DNA from: Confluentibacter lentus
GTDB taxonomy: Bacteria > Bacteroidota > Bacteroidia > Flavobacteriales > Flavobacteriaceae
DNA length: 64,000 nucleotides
Reading direction: 5' to 3'
Assembly: GCF_002806995.1 (NCBI RefSeq)
Contig: NZ_NIHE01000004.1
Coordinates: 186,001-250,000 of the forward strand
Positions within the stretch are counted from its first letter, which is position 1. Each line of letters begins with the position of its first letter. Shown piece after piece: positions 14,134 to 23,123 of this stretch. A model generated the notes under the pieces. It worked only from the letters and a program-made list of their open reading frames with translations, was not told where the DNA came from and did not search any database. Position numbers and translations under genes: made by a program.

Positions 14134-15801
14134 TTAGAACTCGGTTTCATAATAATGCGTGGCATCATATACAAGTTGCTGTAGTTGGGCTTTTTCAGCA
14201 GTAATTCTATCCGCATCCCAATTAAAATACTGTGTCATATCCTTCACAACCACATCTAAATGCTTGCTGATGCTTTTAATGTTGAAGTATAAACTACTGG
14301 TACGTCTTACGAAAAAATCAGCCAAGGTATTTGTCATTTCATAATGAACACAGTACCATAATTCGGCTCGTACCAAGCGTTCTTTAGGAGTTCCAAATGA
14401 ATAGGATTTTGCTTTTTCCAGCAGGATATCAGCGTTTTTTCCAAAGGTGGAGCAGAGATATGTTGAATAAAATGTGTCGGTTATCCCAAAATCCAGCAGT
14501 TGTTTTTTCAATGCATCTATATAATTAACGACATCTTCAGACGATTTTAAAGCAGGAGTTACCAAAGGGATGGTGTCTGTAAACGAGTCTTTAATTAGTT
14601 CTTTCTTTTCTTTGGGCATGGTTTTTAAAACGGTTTCTACCACCCGGTGCGCCATTTTTCTATACCCTGTTAACTTACCGCCAGCAATGGAAATAAGTCC
14701 GCTATCCGACACGAAAATCTCGTCTTTTCTGGATAATTCCGAAGGATCTTTACCATCTTCATGAATCAAGGGTCGTAACCCAGCCCAATTCGATTCCACG
14801 TCATCAAGTGTCAGATTTACAGTTGGAAACACACCATTGATGGCGATGAGCAAATAATTCACATCACTCATGGTTGTGACCACATGGTCTAGATTTCCAT
14901 CATAATTCGTGTCGGTGGTGCCAACATACGTGGTTTTTCCTCTGGGGATGGCAAAAACCATTCTGCCATCTGGAACATCAAAATAAATAGATTGCTTGAT
15001 GGGCAATTTTTCATAAGGAAATACAATATGAACACCTTTGGTTAAATGCAAACGTTTGTTGTTTAGGGAGACATCTTTTTTACGGATAACATCCACCCAA
15101 GGTCCTGTAGCCGACACATAATGATTGGCTTTGATGATGATTCTTTCTTTGGAGTTGTGGTCAACACATTCAATATTGTCGATTAGGGAGTCGGTGTAAT
15201 TGAAGGACATCATTTCACAATAGTTAATAATAGTAGCACCAAAACCAGCCGCTTGCTTTAAAATTTCGATGGTCAAACGGGCATCATCCGTTCTGTATTC
15301 GGTATAATAACCGCCACCTAAAAGAAATTGATCGTCTAAAAGCGGTTCTTTTTTCAGCGTTTTATGTTTGTCAAGCATTTTACGCTTGTCATCATCATTC
15401 ACATCGGCTAAAAAATCATAGACCATGAGTCCAAGCGATGTCAGCGTTTTTCCGTAGCTGCCACCTTCAATGAGTGGCAACAGCATTTTTTCTGGAACCA
15501 CTAAATGTGGCGCTAAGGTATTCAGAATGGCACGTTCCGTTCCCGATTCATGCACCAAACCGATTTCAAATTGCTTTAAATACCGCAAACCGCCATGAAT
15601 GAGTTTGGTGGATTTATTACTGGTTCCAGAAGCAAAATCATTCTTTTCAATAAGGCAAACCGTGAGTCCACGAGACGCAGCTTCCAAAGCAATGCCGGCA
15701 CCCGTAATACCACCACCAATAATCAGTATATCGAAAATGCTATTCTGTATTTTTTCTAAGTGTCCGGTTCTATGTAAAACAGAAAAAGGTATGGTGTTCA
15801 T
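14134..15801 (-). CDS. glpD: Glycerol-3-phosphate dehydrogenase, FAD-dependent
   Basis: A 555-residue GlpD. The N-terminal FAD dinucleotide fold is DILIIGGGITGAGIALEAASRG (about 25-46 by count, motif GGGITGAG), followed by GTSNKSTKLIHGGLRYL, the GlpD signature. The DAO domain extends to about 385 and a C-terminal DAO_C cap follows. It oxidises glycerol-3-phosphate to dihydroxyacetone phosphate at the membrane and feeds quinone. It is the first of two minus-strand dehydrogenase genes, which may be co-regulated. No glpF or glpK is nearby. Confidence 0.95.
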   Translation of the reverse strand: MNTIPFSVLHRTGHLEKIQNSIFDILIIGGGITGAGIALEAASRGLTVCLIEKNDFASGTSNKSTKLIHGGLRYLKQFEIGLVHESGTERAILNTLAPHLVVPEKMLLPLIEGGSYGKTLTSLGLMVYDFLADVNDDDKRKMLDKHKTLKKEPLLDDQFLLGGGYYTEYRTDDARLTIEILKQAAGFGATIINYCEMMSFNYTDSLIDNIECVDHNSKERIIIKANHYVSATGPWVDVIRKKDVSLNNKRLHLTKGVHIVFPYEKLPIKQSIYFDVPDGRMVFAIPRGKTTYVGTTDTNYDGNLDHVVTTMSDVNYLLIAINGVFPTVNLTLDDVESNWAGLRPLIHEDGKDPSELSRKDEIFVSDSGLISIAGGKLTGYRKMAHRVVETVLKTMPKEKKELIKDSFTDTIPLVTPALKSSEDVVNYIDALKKQLLDFGITDTFYSTYLCSTFGKNADILLEKAKSYSFGTPKERLVRAELWYCVHYEMTNTLADFFVRRTSSLYFNIKSISKHLDVVVKDMTQYFNWDADRITAEKAQLQQLVYDATHYYETEF

Positions 15802-15952
15802 TTGGGAATTATGCTATTATAGAATCCATATTATTGGTACTAAGATATTAAATAAATACATGGAATTTGAAAACCCGCATCTATCAATAATTTGGTTGCT
15901 TAAATTATTTATTAAAACACGACGCATATTTTTATTGTGAATTTAATTTTGC

Positions 15953-15960
15953 TACTTTTG
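15953..15960 (+). promoter_or_regulatory. -7 promoter element of the FKBP gene
   Basis: TACTTTTG matches TAnnTTTG; a TTG lies 15 bp further upstream (15935-15937), slightly short spacing. The transcript would have a 5' leader of about 105 bases before the ATG at 16074, in which no feature was recognised. Confidence 0.5.
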
Positions 15961-16073
15961 GCATCGGTTAAAAATAAACCAAAATAAACATTCAGAAAAT
16001 AGACTTCTTATTGTAAAGTGATATATTTTAGGGAGTTGAAAATAGATTAACAATAAACATTAAATAAAAACAA

Positions 16074-16805
16074 ATGAAATTATTTAAATTTTTAGGAGCC
16101 ATTGTATTAACATCATTGGTTTTTTCTTGCAATAGTAAAAAAACAGTAACTAAAGAATCATTAAAAACAGAAGTTGACTCTGTTAGTTATGCTTTAGGAT
16201 TAGATGTGGCGAATAGTATTGGTGCCAATTTTGAAGAGGTTAATAGTGAGTTATTTTTAGCAGGGTATATGAATGCTATGGATTCTACCAATACCCTTAT
16301 GGATAAAACAGCAGCACAAACCATCATCCAGATGTATGTTCAAAAGAATCAAGCTAAAATGATGCAAAAACAACAAGAAGCTGCCGCTAAAGAATTAGAA
16401 AAACAATTTGGTGATATTAAAGCTGCTGGTGAATCGTTTTTAGCTGAAAACAAATCTAAAGAAGGTGTAAAGACCACTGCTAGCGGGTTACAATACATCG
16501 TTGAAAAAGAAGGTACTGGTGCAAAACCAACAGCAGAATCTACGGTTAAAGTTCATTATACGGGAACATTAATTGATGGAACTGTTTTTGATAGCTCTGT
16601 GGAAAGAGGAGAACCAGCTCAATTTGGTGTGAATCAAGTAATTAAAGGGTGGACCGAAGTATTACAATTAATGCCTGTAGGTTCTAAATATAAAGTATTT
16701 ATACCTCAAGATTTAGCTTATGGCGCTAATCCACGTCAAGGTGGCCCAATTCAACCGTTTTCAGCTTTGGTTTTTGAAGTTGAATTGTTGGAAATAGTAG
16801 AATAA
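16074..16805 (+). CDS. FKBP-type peptidyl-prolyl cis-trans isomerase, lipoprotein
   Basis: A 243-residue protein with a lipoprotein signal ending in LVFSC (C19). An N-terminal dimerisation domain of the Mip/FkpA type covers about 30-110 (DSVSYALGLDVANSIG), a charged linker helix rich in K, Q and E follows, and the FKBP domain fills 140-243 (TVKVHYTGTLIDGTVFDSS, VIKGWTEVLQLMPVGSKYKV, PPF-like PIQPFSALVFEVELL). It assists folding of exported proteins on the periplasmic side. Monocistronic: own promoter and terminator. Confidence 0.93.
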   Translation: MKLFKFLGAIVLTSLVFSCNSKKTVTKESLKTEVDSVSYALGLDVANSIGANFEEVNSELFLAGYMNAMDSTNTLMDKTAAQTIIQMYVQKNQAKMMQKQQEAAAKELEKQFGDIKAAGESFLAENKSKEGVKTTASGLQYIVEKEGTGAKPTAESTVKVHYTGTLIDGTVFDSSVERGEPAQFGVNQVIKGWTEVLQLMPVGSKYKVFIPQDLAYGANPRQGGPIQPFSALVFEVELLEIVE

Positions 16806-16831
16806 TATAAGTGCTACATAAACGTATTGAT

Positions 16832-16860
16832 AAACAGGAAGCAAATGCTTCCTGTTTTTT
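16832..16860 (+). terminator. Intrinsic terminator of the FKBP gene
   Basis: AAACAGGAAGCA and TGCTTCCTGTTT form a 12-bp perfect stem with an AA loop region, ending in a T tract. Confidence 0.9.
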
Positions 16861-16901
16861 GTTTAAAAAAATATCATGGTGTAATAATTGCCTCAAGGTT
16901 G

Positions 16902-16909
16902 TAACTTTG
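16902..16909 (+). promoter_or_regulatory. -7 promoter element of era
   Basis: TAACTTTG fits TAnnTTTG, 20 bp before the ATG of era. Confidence 0.55.
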
Positions 16910-16929
16910 TAGCATCAAATTAAAAATTT

Positions 16930-17811
16930 ATGAATCATAAAGCTGGGTATGTAAATATTATAGGGAACCCCAATGTTGGGAAGTCCACTTTAATGAATGC
17001 ATTTGTTGGGGAAAAACTATCCATCATAACTTCGAAAGCGCAAACTACCAGACATAGAATCTTGGGGATTGTAAATGGCGACGATTTTCAAGTGTTGTTT
17101 AGTGACACACCGGGTATTATAAAACCAGCTTATGAGTTACAGGAATCGATGATGGGGTTTGTGAAATCTGCTTTTGAAGATGCCGATATTTTGTTATATA
17201 TGGTCGAAATTGGCGAACAAGCCTTAAAAGATGAACTATTTTTTGAAAAGATTACCTCTTCTAAAATACCTGTATTGTTGCTTTTAAATAAAATTGACAC
17301 GTCCAACCAAGAACAATTGGAAACCCAAGTACAGTTTTGGGCAGAAAAAGTGCCAAATGCAGAAATCATTCCCATTTCAGCATTAGAAGGATTTCAAGTA
17401 AAGGAAGTATTTGATAGGATTATTGAGTTGCTTCCAGAATCGCCACCATTTTATCCGAAAGACCAGTTAACGGATAAACCAGAACGTTTTTTTATCAATG
17501 AAACCATTCGTGAAAAAATCTTAATTCATTATAAAAAAGAAATTCCTTATGCTGTTGAAGTGGATACTGAAGAGTTTTTAGAAGAAGACACGATTATCAG
17601 AATTCGTTCGGTCATTATGGTTGAGAGAGAGACGCAAAAGGGTATTATTATCGGTCATAAAGGAGCTGCCTTGAAACGAGTAGGCGTAGAGGCTAGAAAA
17701 GATTTAGAATTATTTTTCGGCAAGCAAATCCATTTAGAACTCTATGTGAAAGTGAATAAAAATTGGCGTTCCAATCAAAACCAGCTGAAACGTTTTGGTT
17801 ACAATCAGTAA
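16930..17811 (+). CDS. era: GTPase Era
   Basis: A 293-residue ribosome-assembly GTPase. The G1 loop is GNPNVGKST (12-20), the switch II motif DTPG is near 60 and NKID near 120. The C-terminal KH domain has HKGAALKRVGVEARKDLE near 242-259. It binds the 3' end of 16S rRNA and couples 30S maturation to growth. der, another ribosome-assembly GTPase, follows about 0.8 kb downstream on the same strand with a convergent membrane-protein gene between. Its likely terminator lies inside that gene's 3' coding end. Confidence 0.97.
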   Translation: MNHKAGYVNIIGNPNVGKSTLMNAFVGEKLSIITSKAQTTRHRILGIVNGDDFQVLFSDTPGIIKPAYELQESMMGFVKSAFEDADILLYMVEIGEQALKDELFFEKITSSKIPVLLLLNKIDTSNQEQLETQVQFWAEKVPNAEIIPISALEGFQVKEVFDRIIELLPESPPFYPKDQLTDKPERFFINETIREKILIHYKKEIPYAVEVDTEEFLEEDTIIRIRSVIMVERETQKGIIIGHKGAALKRVGVEARKDLELFFGKQIHLELYVKVNKNWRSNQNQLKRFGYNQ

Positions 17812-17923
17812 TTAAAACTAATGATAAATTTTTAATTAGATAACACTAGCTTTAAATGTGTATGTGATATTTGCATCATAGTTAAATTTTTTGCAGTTAA
17901 TAAATGTTTTTGAGTTAGTTAAT

Positions 17924-18469
17924 TTAGTTTAAATTTTTAGTAAACTCCAAATTGGTTTCAGTTTGGGGTTTATTTTTTAAACTGATGGTGTGTTGCATAA
18001 AAGCATATAAGTCGCTTATTTCTCGGTTGCTCGACTCTTTGCCAAGTCTTCCAATAACATAGAGTAAAAACCATATAATAACCATTAAAAGCATAAAGCT
18101 AATTTGAATGGCATAACTCGTTTTCAAAGTAATGTTAGCATACGTCCATATTCCAAATGCAATAAACAAACCTGCAACCATAAAATGTAAAAACATAAAT
18201 AGTGTCCATACGGTTGGATTAGGCCCAATCAAACCACTTATAATACTGGAATGTTCTTCAATTTCGGTGATTTCAATTTGTAACTGCGGAGACCAAAATT
18301 GTCTATTTTCATTAGATTTTCTAATAAATATATGATTGTCAATACGGGTAATAACAAAGAACGAATTTGTAGATTTAGCTTCATCAAAAGCATTTAATAT
18401 AGTGTCTTTGTTTTTATTAATTCCGAATTTAAATCTAGGCCGTAAAGCAATATTATTTTTGTAGGACAT
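17924..18469 (-). CDS. Conserved hypothetical membrane protein
   Basis: The 181 residues have a soluble N-terminal part (about 1-82) with a beta-rich stretch (FFVITRIDNHIFIRK, LQIEITEIEEHSSIISGLIGP), then two strongly hydrophobic segments (TVWTLFMFLHFMVAGLFIAF near 85-105 and IQISFMLLMVIIWFLLYVIG near 121-141) and a charged C-terminal tail. I recognise it only as a conserved flavobacterial protein that often sits near era/der; no function can be given. It is convergent with era and divergent from der. Confidence 0.7.
   Translation of the reverse strand: MSYKNNIALRPRFKFGINKNKDTILNAFDEAKSTNSFFVITRIDNHIFIRKSNENRQFWSPQLQIEITEIEEHSSIISGLIGPNPTVWTLFMFLHFMVAGLFIAFGIWTYANITLKTSYAIQISFMLLMVIIWFLLYVIGRLGKESSNREISDLYAFMQHTISLKNKPQTETNLEFTKNLN
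17941..17977 (+). terminator. Probable era terminator inside a convergent coding region
   Basis: TAAACTCCAAA and TTTGGGGTTTA form an 11-bp stem (one G-T pair) with a 10-base loop, followed by TTTTTT. It lies 130 bp after the era stop, within the last codons of the minus-strand gene 17924-18469. Confidence 0.6.
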
Positions 18470-18566
18470 GGATTCATATTAGTTCATGATAAATTTAATT
18501 ATTTTTATGTAAAATGTAAGCTTTTTAATCTTTTCTTAAAATGAATAATGCTTGAAGTATATTTGT

Positions 18567-18574
18567 TACTTTTG
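18567..18574 (+). promoter_or_regulatory. -7 promoter element of der
   Basis: TACTTTTG fits TAnnTTTG, 41 bp upstream of the der start. Confidence 0.55.
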
Positions 18575-18615
18575 CAAAAGTTTTCAGAAAACAAAAAGAG
18601 CTTAAGAAAAAAATT

Positions 18616-19920
18616 ATGAGCAATATAGTAGCCATTGTAGGACGTCCAAATGTTGGGAAATCAACTTTTTTTAATCGGTTGATTCAGAGGAGGGAAGCTA
18701 TTGTTGATGCCGTTAGCGGTGTTACCAGAGACCGTCATTACGGAAAAACGGAATGGAACGGAAAGGAGTTTTCTATAATAGATACTGGAGGGTATGTGTT
18801 GGGAAGTGATGATGTTTTTGAAGCCGAAATAGATAAACAGGTTGAATTAGCGATTGATGAAGCAGATGCTATTATTTTTATGGTAGATGTTGAAACAGGT
18901 GTTACGGGTATGGATGAAGATGTTGCCAAGCTTTTAAGAAAAGTAAATAAACCGGTCTTTCTGGTCATTAATAAAGTTGATAATGCCAAGCGTAATGAAG
19001 ATGCCGTAGAGTTTTATGCTCTAGGCTTGGGAGAATATTATACCATTGCTAGTATTAATGGAAGTGGTACGGGAGAATTATTGGACGATCTTGTAAAAGC
19101 TCTACCCGAAAAAGAAATTGTTGAAGAAACAGAATTACCTCGTTTTGCGGTAGTGGGTCGCCCCAATGCAGGTAAATCATCATTCATTAATGCATTAATT
19201 GGTGAAGATAGATACATAGTAACCGATATTGCAGGCACAACACGAGACGCCATTGATACACGATATAACCGTTTCGGATTTGAATTTAATTTGGTTGATA
19301 CGGCTGGAATCAGAAGAAAATCCAAAGTAAAAGAAGACTTAGAGTTTTATTCGGTTATGAGAAGCGTTAGAGCGATTGAACATTGTGATGTCTGTTTGCT
19401 TGTTTTAGATGCCACACGTGGATTTGATGGTCAGGATCAAAATATATTTTGGTTAGCAGAACGTAACCGTAAAGGGGTTGTTATTCTTGTAAATAAATGG
19501 GATTTGGTTGAAAAAGATCATAAATCTACCAATGAATTCGAAAAAAAGATAAGGGAACAATTAGAGCCTTTTACCGATGTGCCTATTGTGTTTATTTCTA
19601 CATTGACCAAACAGCGTATTTTTAAAGCCATAGAAACGGCTGTTGAAGTTTATAACAACCGAATCAAAAAAATAAAGACCAGCAAGCTAAACGAGATATT
19701 GCTTCCTATTATTGAAAATAATCCGCCGCCTGCATACAAAGCAAAGTATGTAAAGATTAAATATATTATGCAGTTGCCAACAGATCAACCGCAATTTGCT
19801 TTTTTCTGCAATCTTCCCCAGTATGTAAAAGATCCATACAAACGTTTTCTAGAGAACAAAATACGTGAGCATTTTGATTTTAAAGGCGTTCCTATTAGCA
19901 TTTATATGCGCCAAAAGTAA
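18616..19920 (+). CDS. der: Ribosome biogenesis GTPase Der (EngA)
   Basis: A 434-residue protein with the diagnostic tandem G domains: GRPNVGKST at 9-17 and GRPNAGKSS near 181-189, each followed by its DTGG/DTAG and NKVD/NKWD motifs. The C-terminal KH-like domain occupies about 350-434. Der is needed for 50S subunit assembly. The ATG at 18616 gives the standard [17 protein letters not shown] start. The gap 19921-20061 holds no gene. Confidence 0.97.
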   Translation: MSNIVAIVGRPNVGKSTFFNRLIQRREAIVDAVSGVTRDRHYGKTEWNGKEFSIIDTGGYVLGSDDVFEAEIDKQVELAIDEADAIIFMVDVETGVTGMDEDVAKLLRKVNKPVFLVINKVDNAKRNEDAVEFYALGLGEYYTIASINGSGTGELLDDLVKALPEKEIVEETELPRFAVVGRPNAGKSSFINALIGEDRYIVTDIAGTTRDAIDTRYNRFGFEFNLVDTAGIRRKSKVKEDLEFYSVMRSVRAIEHCDVCLLVLDATRGFDGQDQNIFWLAERNRKGVVILVNKWDLVEKDHKSTNEFEKKIREQLEPFTDVPIVFISTLTKQRIFKAIETAVEVYNNRIKKIKTSKLNEILLPIIENNPPPAYKAKYVKIKYIMQLPTDQPQFAFFCNLPQYVKDPYKRFLENKIREHFDFKGVPISIYMRQK

Positions 19921-20061
19921 TCTTTATTGAAAACATAAATTTTTGTTAAAAAGGAGTTATTACTTTAATTCCGTTTAAACCTTACCGTTTTGGTTAAGTC
20001 TAAAATGCAATGTTTAAAATGAAAATTCATCAATCATTAATTACCAAACCAAAAAATTCCA

Positions 20062-22893
20062 ATGAAATATTTTTTCACTCTAACCTTAATGTTATTTACA
20101 TTAGTTTCATTTTCACAAGCTAAATCTTTTAAAGTTGTAGGCAAATTAATTTCTGAAGATGAAAAAATACCACTAGAATCAGCTACCGTTTATTTAGAGC
20201 GTGCCAAAGACAGTTCGATGGTAACTTACACCATTACGGATAGAGCAGGTAATTTTTCTTTGGAGAACAGAACGGATGAAACTGAGTTAGGCATGTTTAT
20301 TTCCTTTGTGGGGTATGAAACATTCTTTCAAAAGGTTAAAATCGATAAACAAGAAATCAATTTAGGTACTATTAACTTAAAGACTGATACCAACGCCTTA
20401 GATGAAATTGTGGTAAGATCTACAGCTCCTATTACGGTAAAGAAAGACACTTTAGAGTTCAACGTCAAATCTTTTAAAACTAAAAAGGATGCCAACATAG
20501 AGGATTTGTTAAAAGAGCTTCCAGGGGTTGAAATTGATGAAGAAGGTACTATAACCGTAAATGGTAAGGAAGTTAATAGAATTTTTGTTAATGGGAAGCC
20601 CTTTTTTGGGGATGACCCAACCATTACAACTAGAAATTTAACAAAAGATATTGTTGAGAAAATTCAAATTCTGGACACAAAAACTAAAGACCAAGCTTTT
20701 ACGGGAGAAACGGTTTCTGGAGACAATAAAACAATAAATCTGGTAGTAAAAGAGGAAAATAACAAAGGCGTATTTGGTAGGGTTGCAGCTGGTTTAGGTA
20801 CCGATGATCACTATGAATATGCTGGTATGTATAATTATTTTAATAATGACCAACGCATCAGTGTGTTGGCTGGAGGGAACGATATCAATTCTCCTGGTTT
20901 TAGTTTTGGTGAAATACGCCAAATGTTTGGCGGTGGCGGTGGTAATGCTGGATTTGGCGGCGGCGGTGGCGGTGGCGGTTTTAGGTCTTTTGGTGGTGGA
21001 CAAGGTATTACCGAATCTCAAAATTTTGGGGGTAATTATGCGGACAAGTTTGGAAAAGCTACCGATCTTTCTGCTAATTATTTCTACTCAGGAAGTAATT
21101 CTGAAAATAGGTCATTAAGTAATAGAGAAAATATTTTACCAGATTCTAGATTTTTTACAACATCTGAATCTACTTCGCTAACTGATAGTGATAGCCATAG
21201 CGCGAATGTTGAATTTGATATTGAAATAGATCCTACACTCCTAATCAACATAAGGCCTTCATTTCGTTATTCCAAAAGTACAACGGTTTATACGGAAGAG
21301 GAATCATCTTCTGATGACAATAACACCTTATTAAATGAATCATCACAAAACTCAAATGTCGAGAATATAGGTAAGAATTTTAGTAATGACTTAGACATCA
21401 CTAAACGATTTGGTACCAATGGTTCTTTTTTGAGATTTAGCATTGACAACCGAATTAATACTACAGAATCGGATGATTTCTTGAATTCTGAGACTACTTT
21501 TTTTCAAGACAGTTCCAGAGATATTTTAAGAGAACAATATACAGATGGTGACACAAAAAGCAATCAATTTAGCTCAGCTTTAACTTATAGGGTGCCGCTT
21601 ATTGGTAAAGAGTTTTTTGCAGAGCTTCAATATGCTTATTCCAATAACAAACAAGAAGATAGAAAAAGCACCTTTGATAGAGATTCCAATACAGGTGAGT
21701 ATTCCGATTTCAATACCACTCAAAGTACAGATTTTGAATATACCAATAAAGCACAAACCCCCTCTTTGGAGTTGGAGTATAGAAAAGAAAATTGGTCTGC
21801 AAGCATAGAGACATCTTATATTTTTAGAACTTTAGAAAACAATGATGATTTGCGACCTGAATTAAGTTTGACTCGTGATTTTGAAGCTGTTGAAGTGAAT
21901 TCCAGATTGCGATATACATTTAGTCCGCAAGCATCCTTAACAGTGGGTTATAATTTAAATAATAACGTGCCTCAATTATCACAATTACAGCCTTTTGTAA
22001 ATGTATCTAATCCATTAAACACCATTGTGGGTAATCCTGAATTAGAACCTGAAAATGCGCACCGTGTTTATGTAAATTATAATACGTTCGATTTTCAAAA
22101 AGGAACAGGATTTTATGGCTATTTTAATGCCAATTTCCAAAATAACCAAGTCGTTTCAAAAACAACCATTGATGAAAATTTACAAAGAGAAACGACTTAT
22201 ACCAATGTTAATGGCGCATATAGCCTAACTGGATATGCATCTTTAAATAGAAAAGTTACTATTGACAGCTTAAGAACCTTGAATTTTGGTGTGGGGATAA
22301 ATCCTAATATCAGACGTTCCATAAACTTTAACAACGGTATTCAATACTCTAGTCTTAATACGACGTTGTCCCCAAGTATAGACCTACGATTGGTTTGGCG
22401 TGATGTACTTGAAATTGCTCCAAGTTATAGTTTGTCATTTACAAGAAATACCTTTGATATTGACAACTTTAATACACAAGAGTTTATCAGTCATAATTTA
22501 TTTATAAATACAGCAACCTTTTTGCCTAAAGGATTTGAGTGGCGTAATGACGTGCGTTTTAATTACAACCCAAACATAGCAGATGGTTTCCAAAAAAGTG
22601 CTTGGTTTTGGAATTCTTCTTTAGCGTATTCGGTTTTAAAAGACCAAGGAACAGTGACACTAAAAGTGTATGATTTATTAAATCAGAACACCAATGCACG
22701 TAGAGTGGCAACACAAAACTATATTGAAGATACGCAAAGTACCGTTTTGACACAGTATTTTATGTTAAGCTTCTCTTGGAAGTTTAACACGTTAGGAAAT
22801 CAACAAGCTCAAGGAAATAGAGGAGGTCGAGGTGGTTGGCAAGGTGGTGGTGCTCCAGGTGGTGGCGGAAATTTTAGGGGAGGACCTCGCTAA
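20062..22893 (+). CDS. Outer-membrane beta-barrel receptor (TonB-receptor-like, carboxypeptidase-regulatory domain)
   Basis: A 943-residue protein with a signal peptide (cleaved near SFSQA). The N-terminal carboxypeptidase-D regulatory-like domain is near 22-110 (LESATVYLERAKDSSMV). A plug-like domain follows (DALDEIVV, VNGKPFFGDDPTITTRNL near 110-230), then a large barrel of the OMP_b-brl_3 type to the end. Two glycine-rich stretches are unusual: near 291-315 inside the barrel and at the C terminus (GNRGGRGGWQGGG and on). It has no SusD partner, so it is not a typical polysaccharide-utilisation pair. It is paralogous to the next gene. Substrate unknown. Confidence 0.88.
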   Translation: MKYFFTLTLMLFTLVSFSQAKSFKVVGKLISEDEKIPLESATVYLERAKDSSMVTYTITDRAGNFSLENRTDETELGMFISFVGYETFFQKVKIDKQEINLGTINLKTDTNALDEIVVRSTAPITVKKDTLEFNVKSFKTKKDANIEDLLKELPGVEIDEEGTITVNGKEVNRIFVNGKPFFGDDPTITTRNLTKDIVEKIQILDTKTKDQAFTGETVSGDNKTINLVVKEENNKGVFGRVAAGLGTDDHYEYAGMYNYFNNDQRISVLAGGNDINSPGFSFGEIRQMFGGGGGNAGFGGGGGGGGFRSFGGGQGITESQNFGGNYADKFGKATDLSANYFYSGSNSENRSLSNRENILPDSRFFTTSESTSLTDSDSHSANVEFDIEIDPTLLINIRPSFRYSKSTTVYTEEESSSDDNNTLLNESSQNSNVENIGKNFSNDLDITKRFGTNGSFLRFSIDNRINTTESDDFLNSETTFFQDSSRDILREQYTDGDTKSNQFSSALTYRVPLIGKEFFAELQYAYSNNKQEDRKSTFDRDSNTGEYSDFNTTQSTDFEYTNKAQTPSLELEYRKENWSASIETSYIFRTLENNDDLRPELSLTRDFEAVEVNSRLRYTFSPQASLTVGYNLNNNVPQLSQLQPFVNVSNPLNTIVGNPELEPENAHRVYVNYNTFDFQKGTGFYGYFNANFQNNQVVSKTTIDENLQRETTYTNVNGAYSLTGYASLNRKVTIDSLRTLNFGVGINPNIRRSINFNNGIQYSSLNTTLSPSIDLRLVWRDVLEIAPSYSLSFTRNTFDIDNFNTQEFISHNLFINTATFLPKGFEWRNDVRFNYNPNIADGFQKSAWFWNSSLAYSVLKDQGTVTLKVYDLLNQNTNARRVATQNYIEDTQSTVLTQYFMLSFSWKFNTLGNQQAQGNRGGRGGWQGGGAPGGGGNFRGGPR

Positions 22894-22911
22894 TAGTATT
22901 CAGATAAGAAC

Positions 22912-22944
22912 AAAAAACAACACCATTTGGTGTTGTTTTTTTTT
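22912..22944 (+). terminator. Terminator between the two outer-membrane paralogues
   Basis: AAAAAACAACACCA and TGGTGTTGTTTTTT form a 14-bp stem with a TT loop, ending in a run of nine T. It shows the two paralogues are separate transcripts. Confidence 0.9.
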
Positions 22945-23123
22945 GGTTATAAATGAAGTCTTCATGCTAATTTTGCTGGTTGCATAGATTGGAATGATTA
23001 CTTTTTTTACTGTTTTTGAAATTTTGTGTGTAAAATTTAAGTTTATTTTAAGAATTGTCATACGAATATGTTATTATATTCGTTTTATATAAAATTATAA
23101 TCATCAATCAATCAACCAATCAC

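Noticed and set aside
20928-21002. Glycine-codon run as a simple repeat or sequencing artefact.
   Set aside because: It stays in frame and glycine-rich stretches recur at the end of the same protein, so it is read as real coding sequence.
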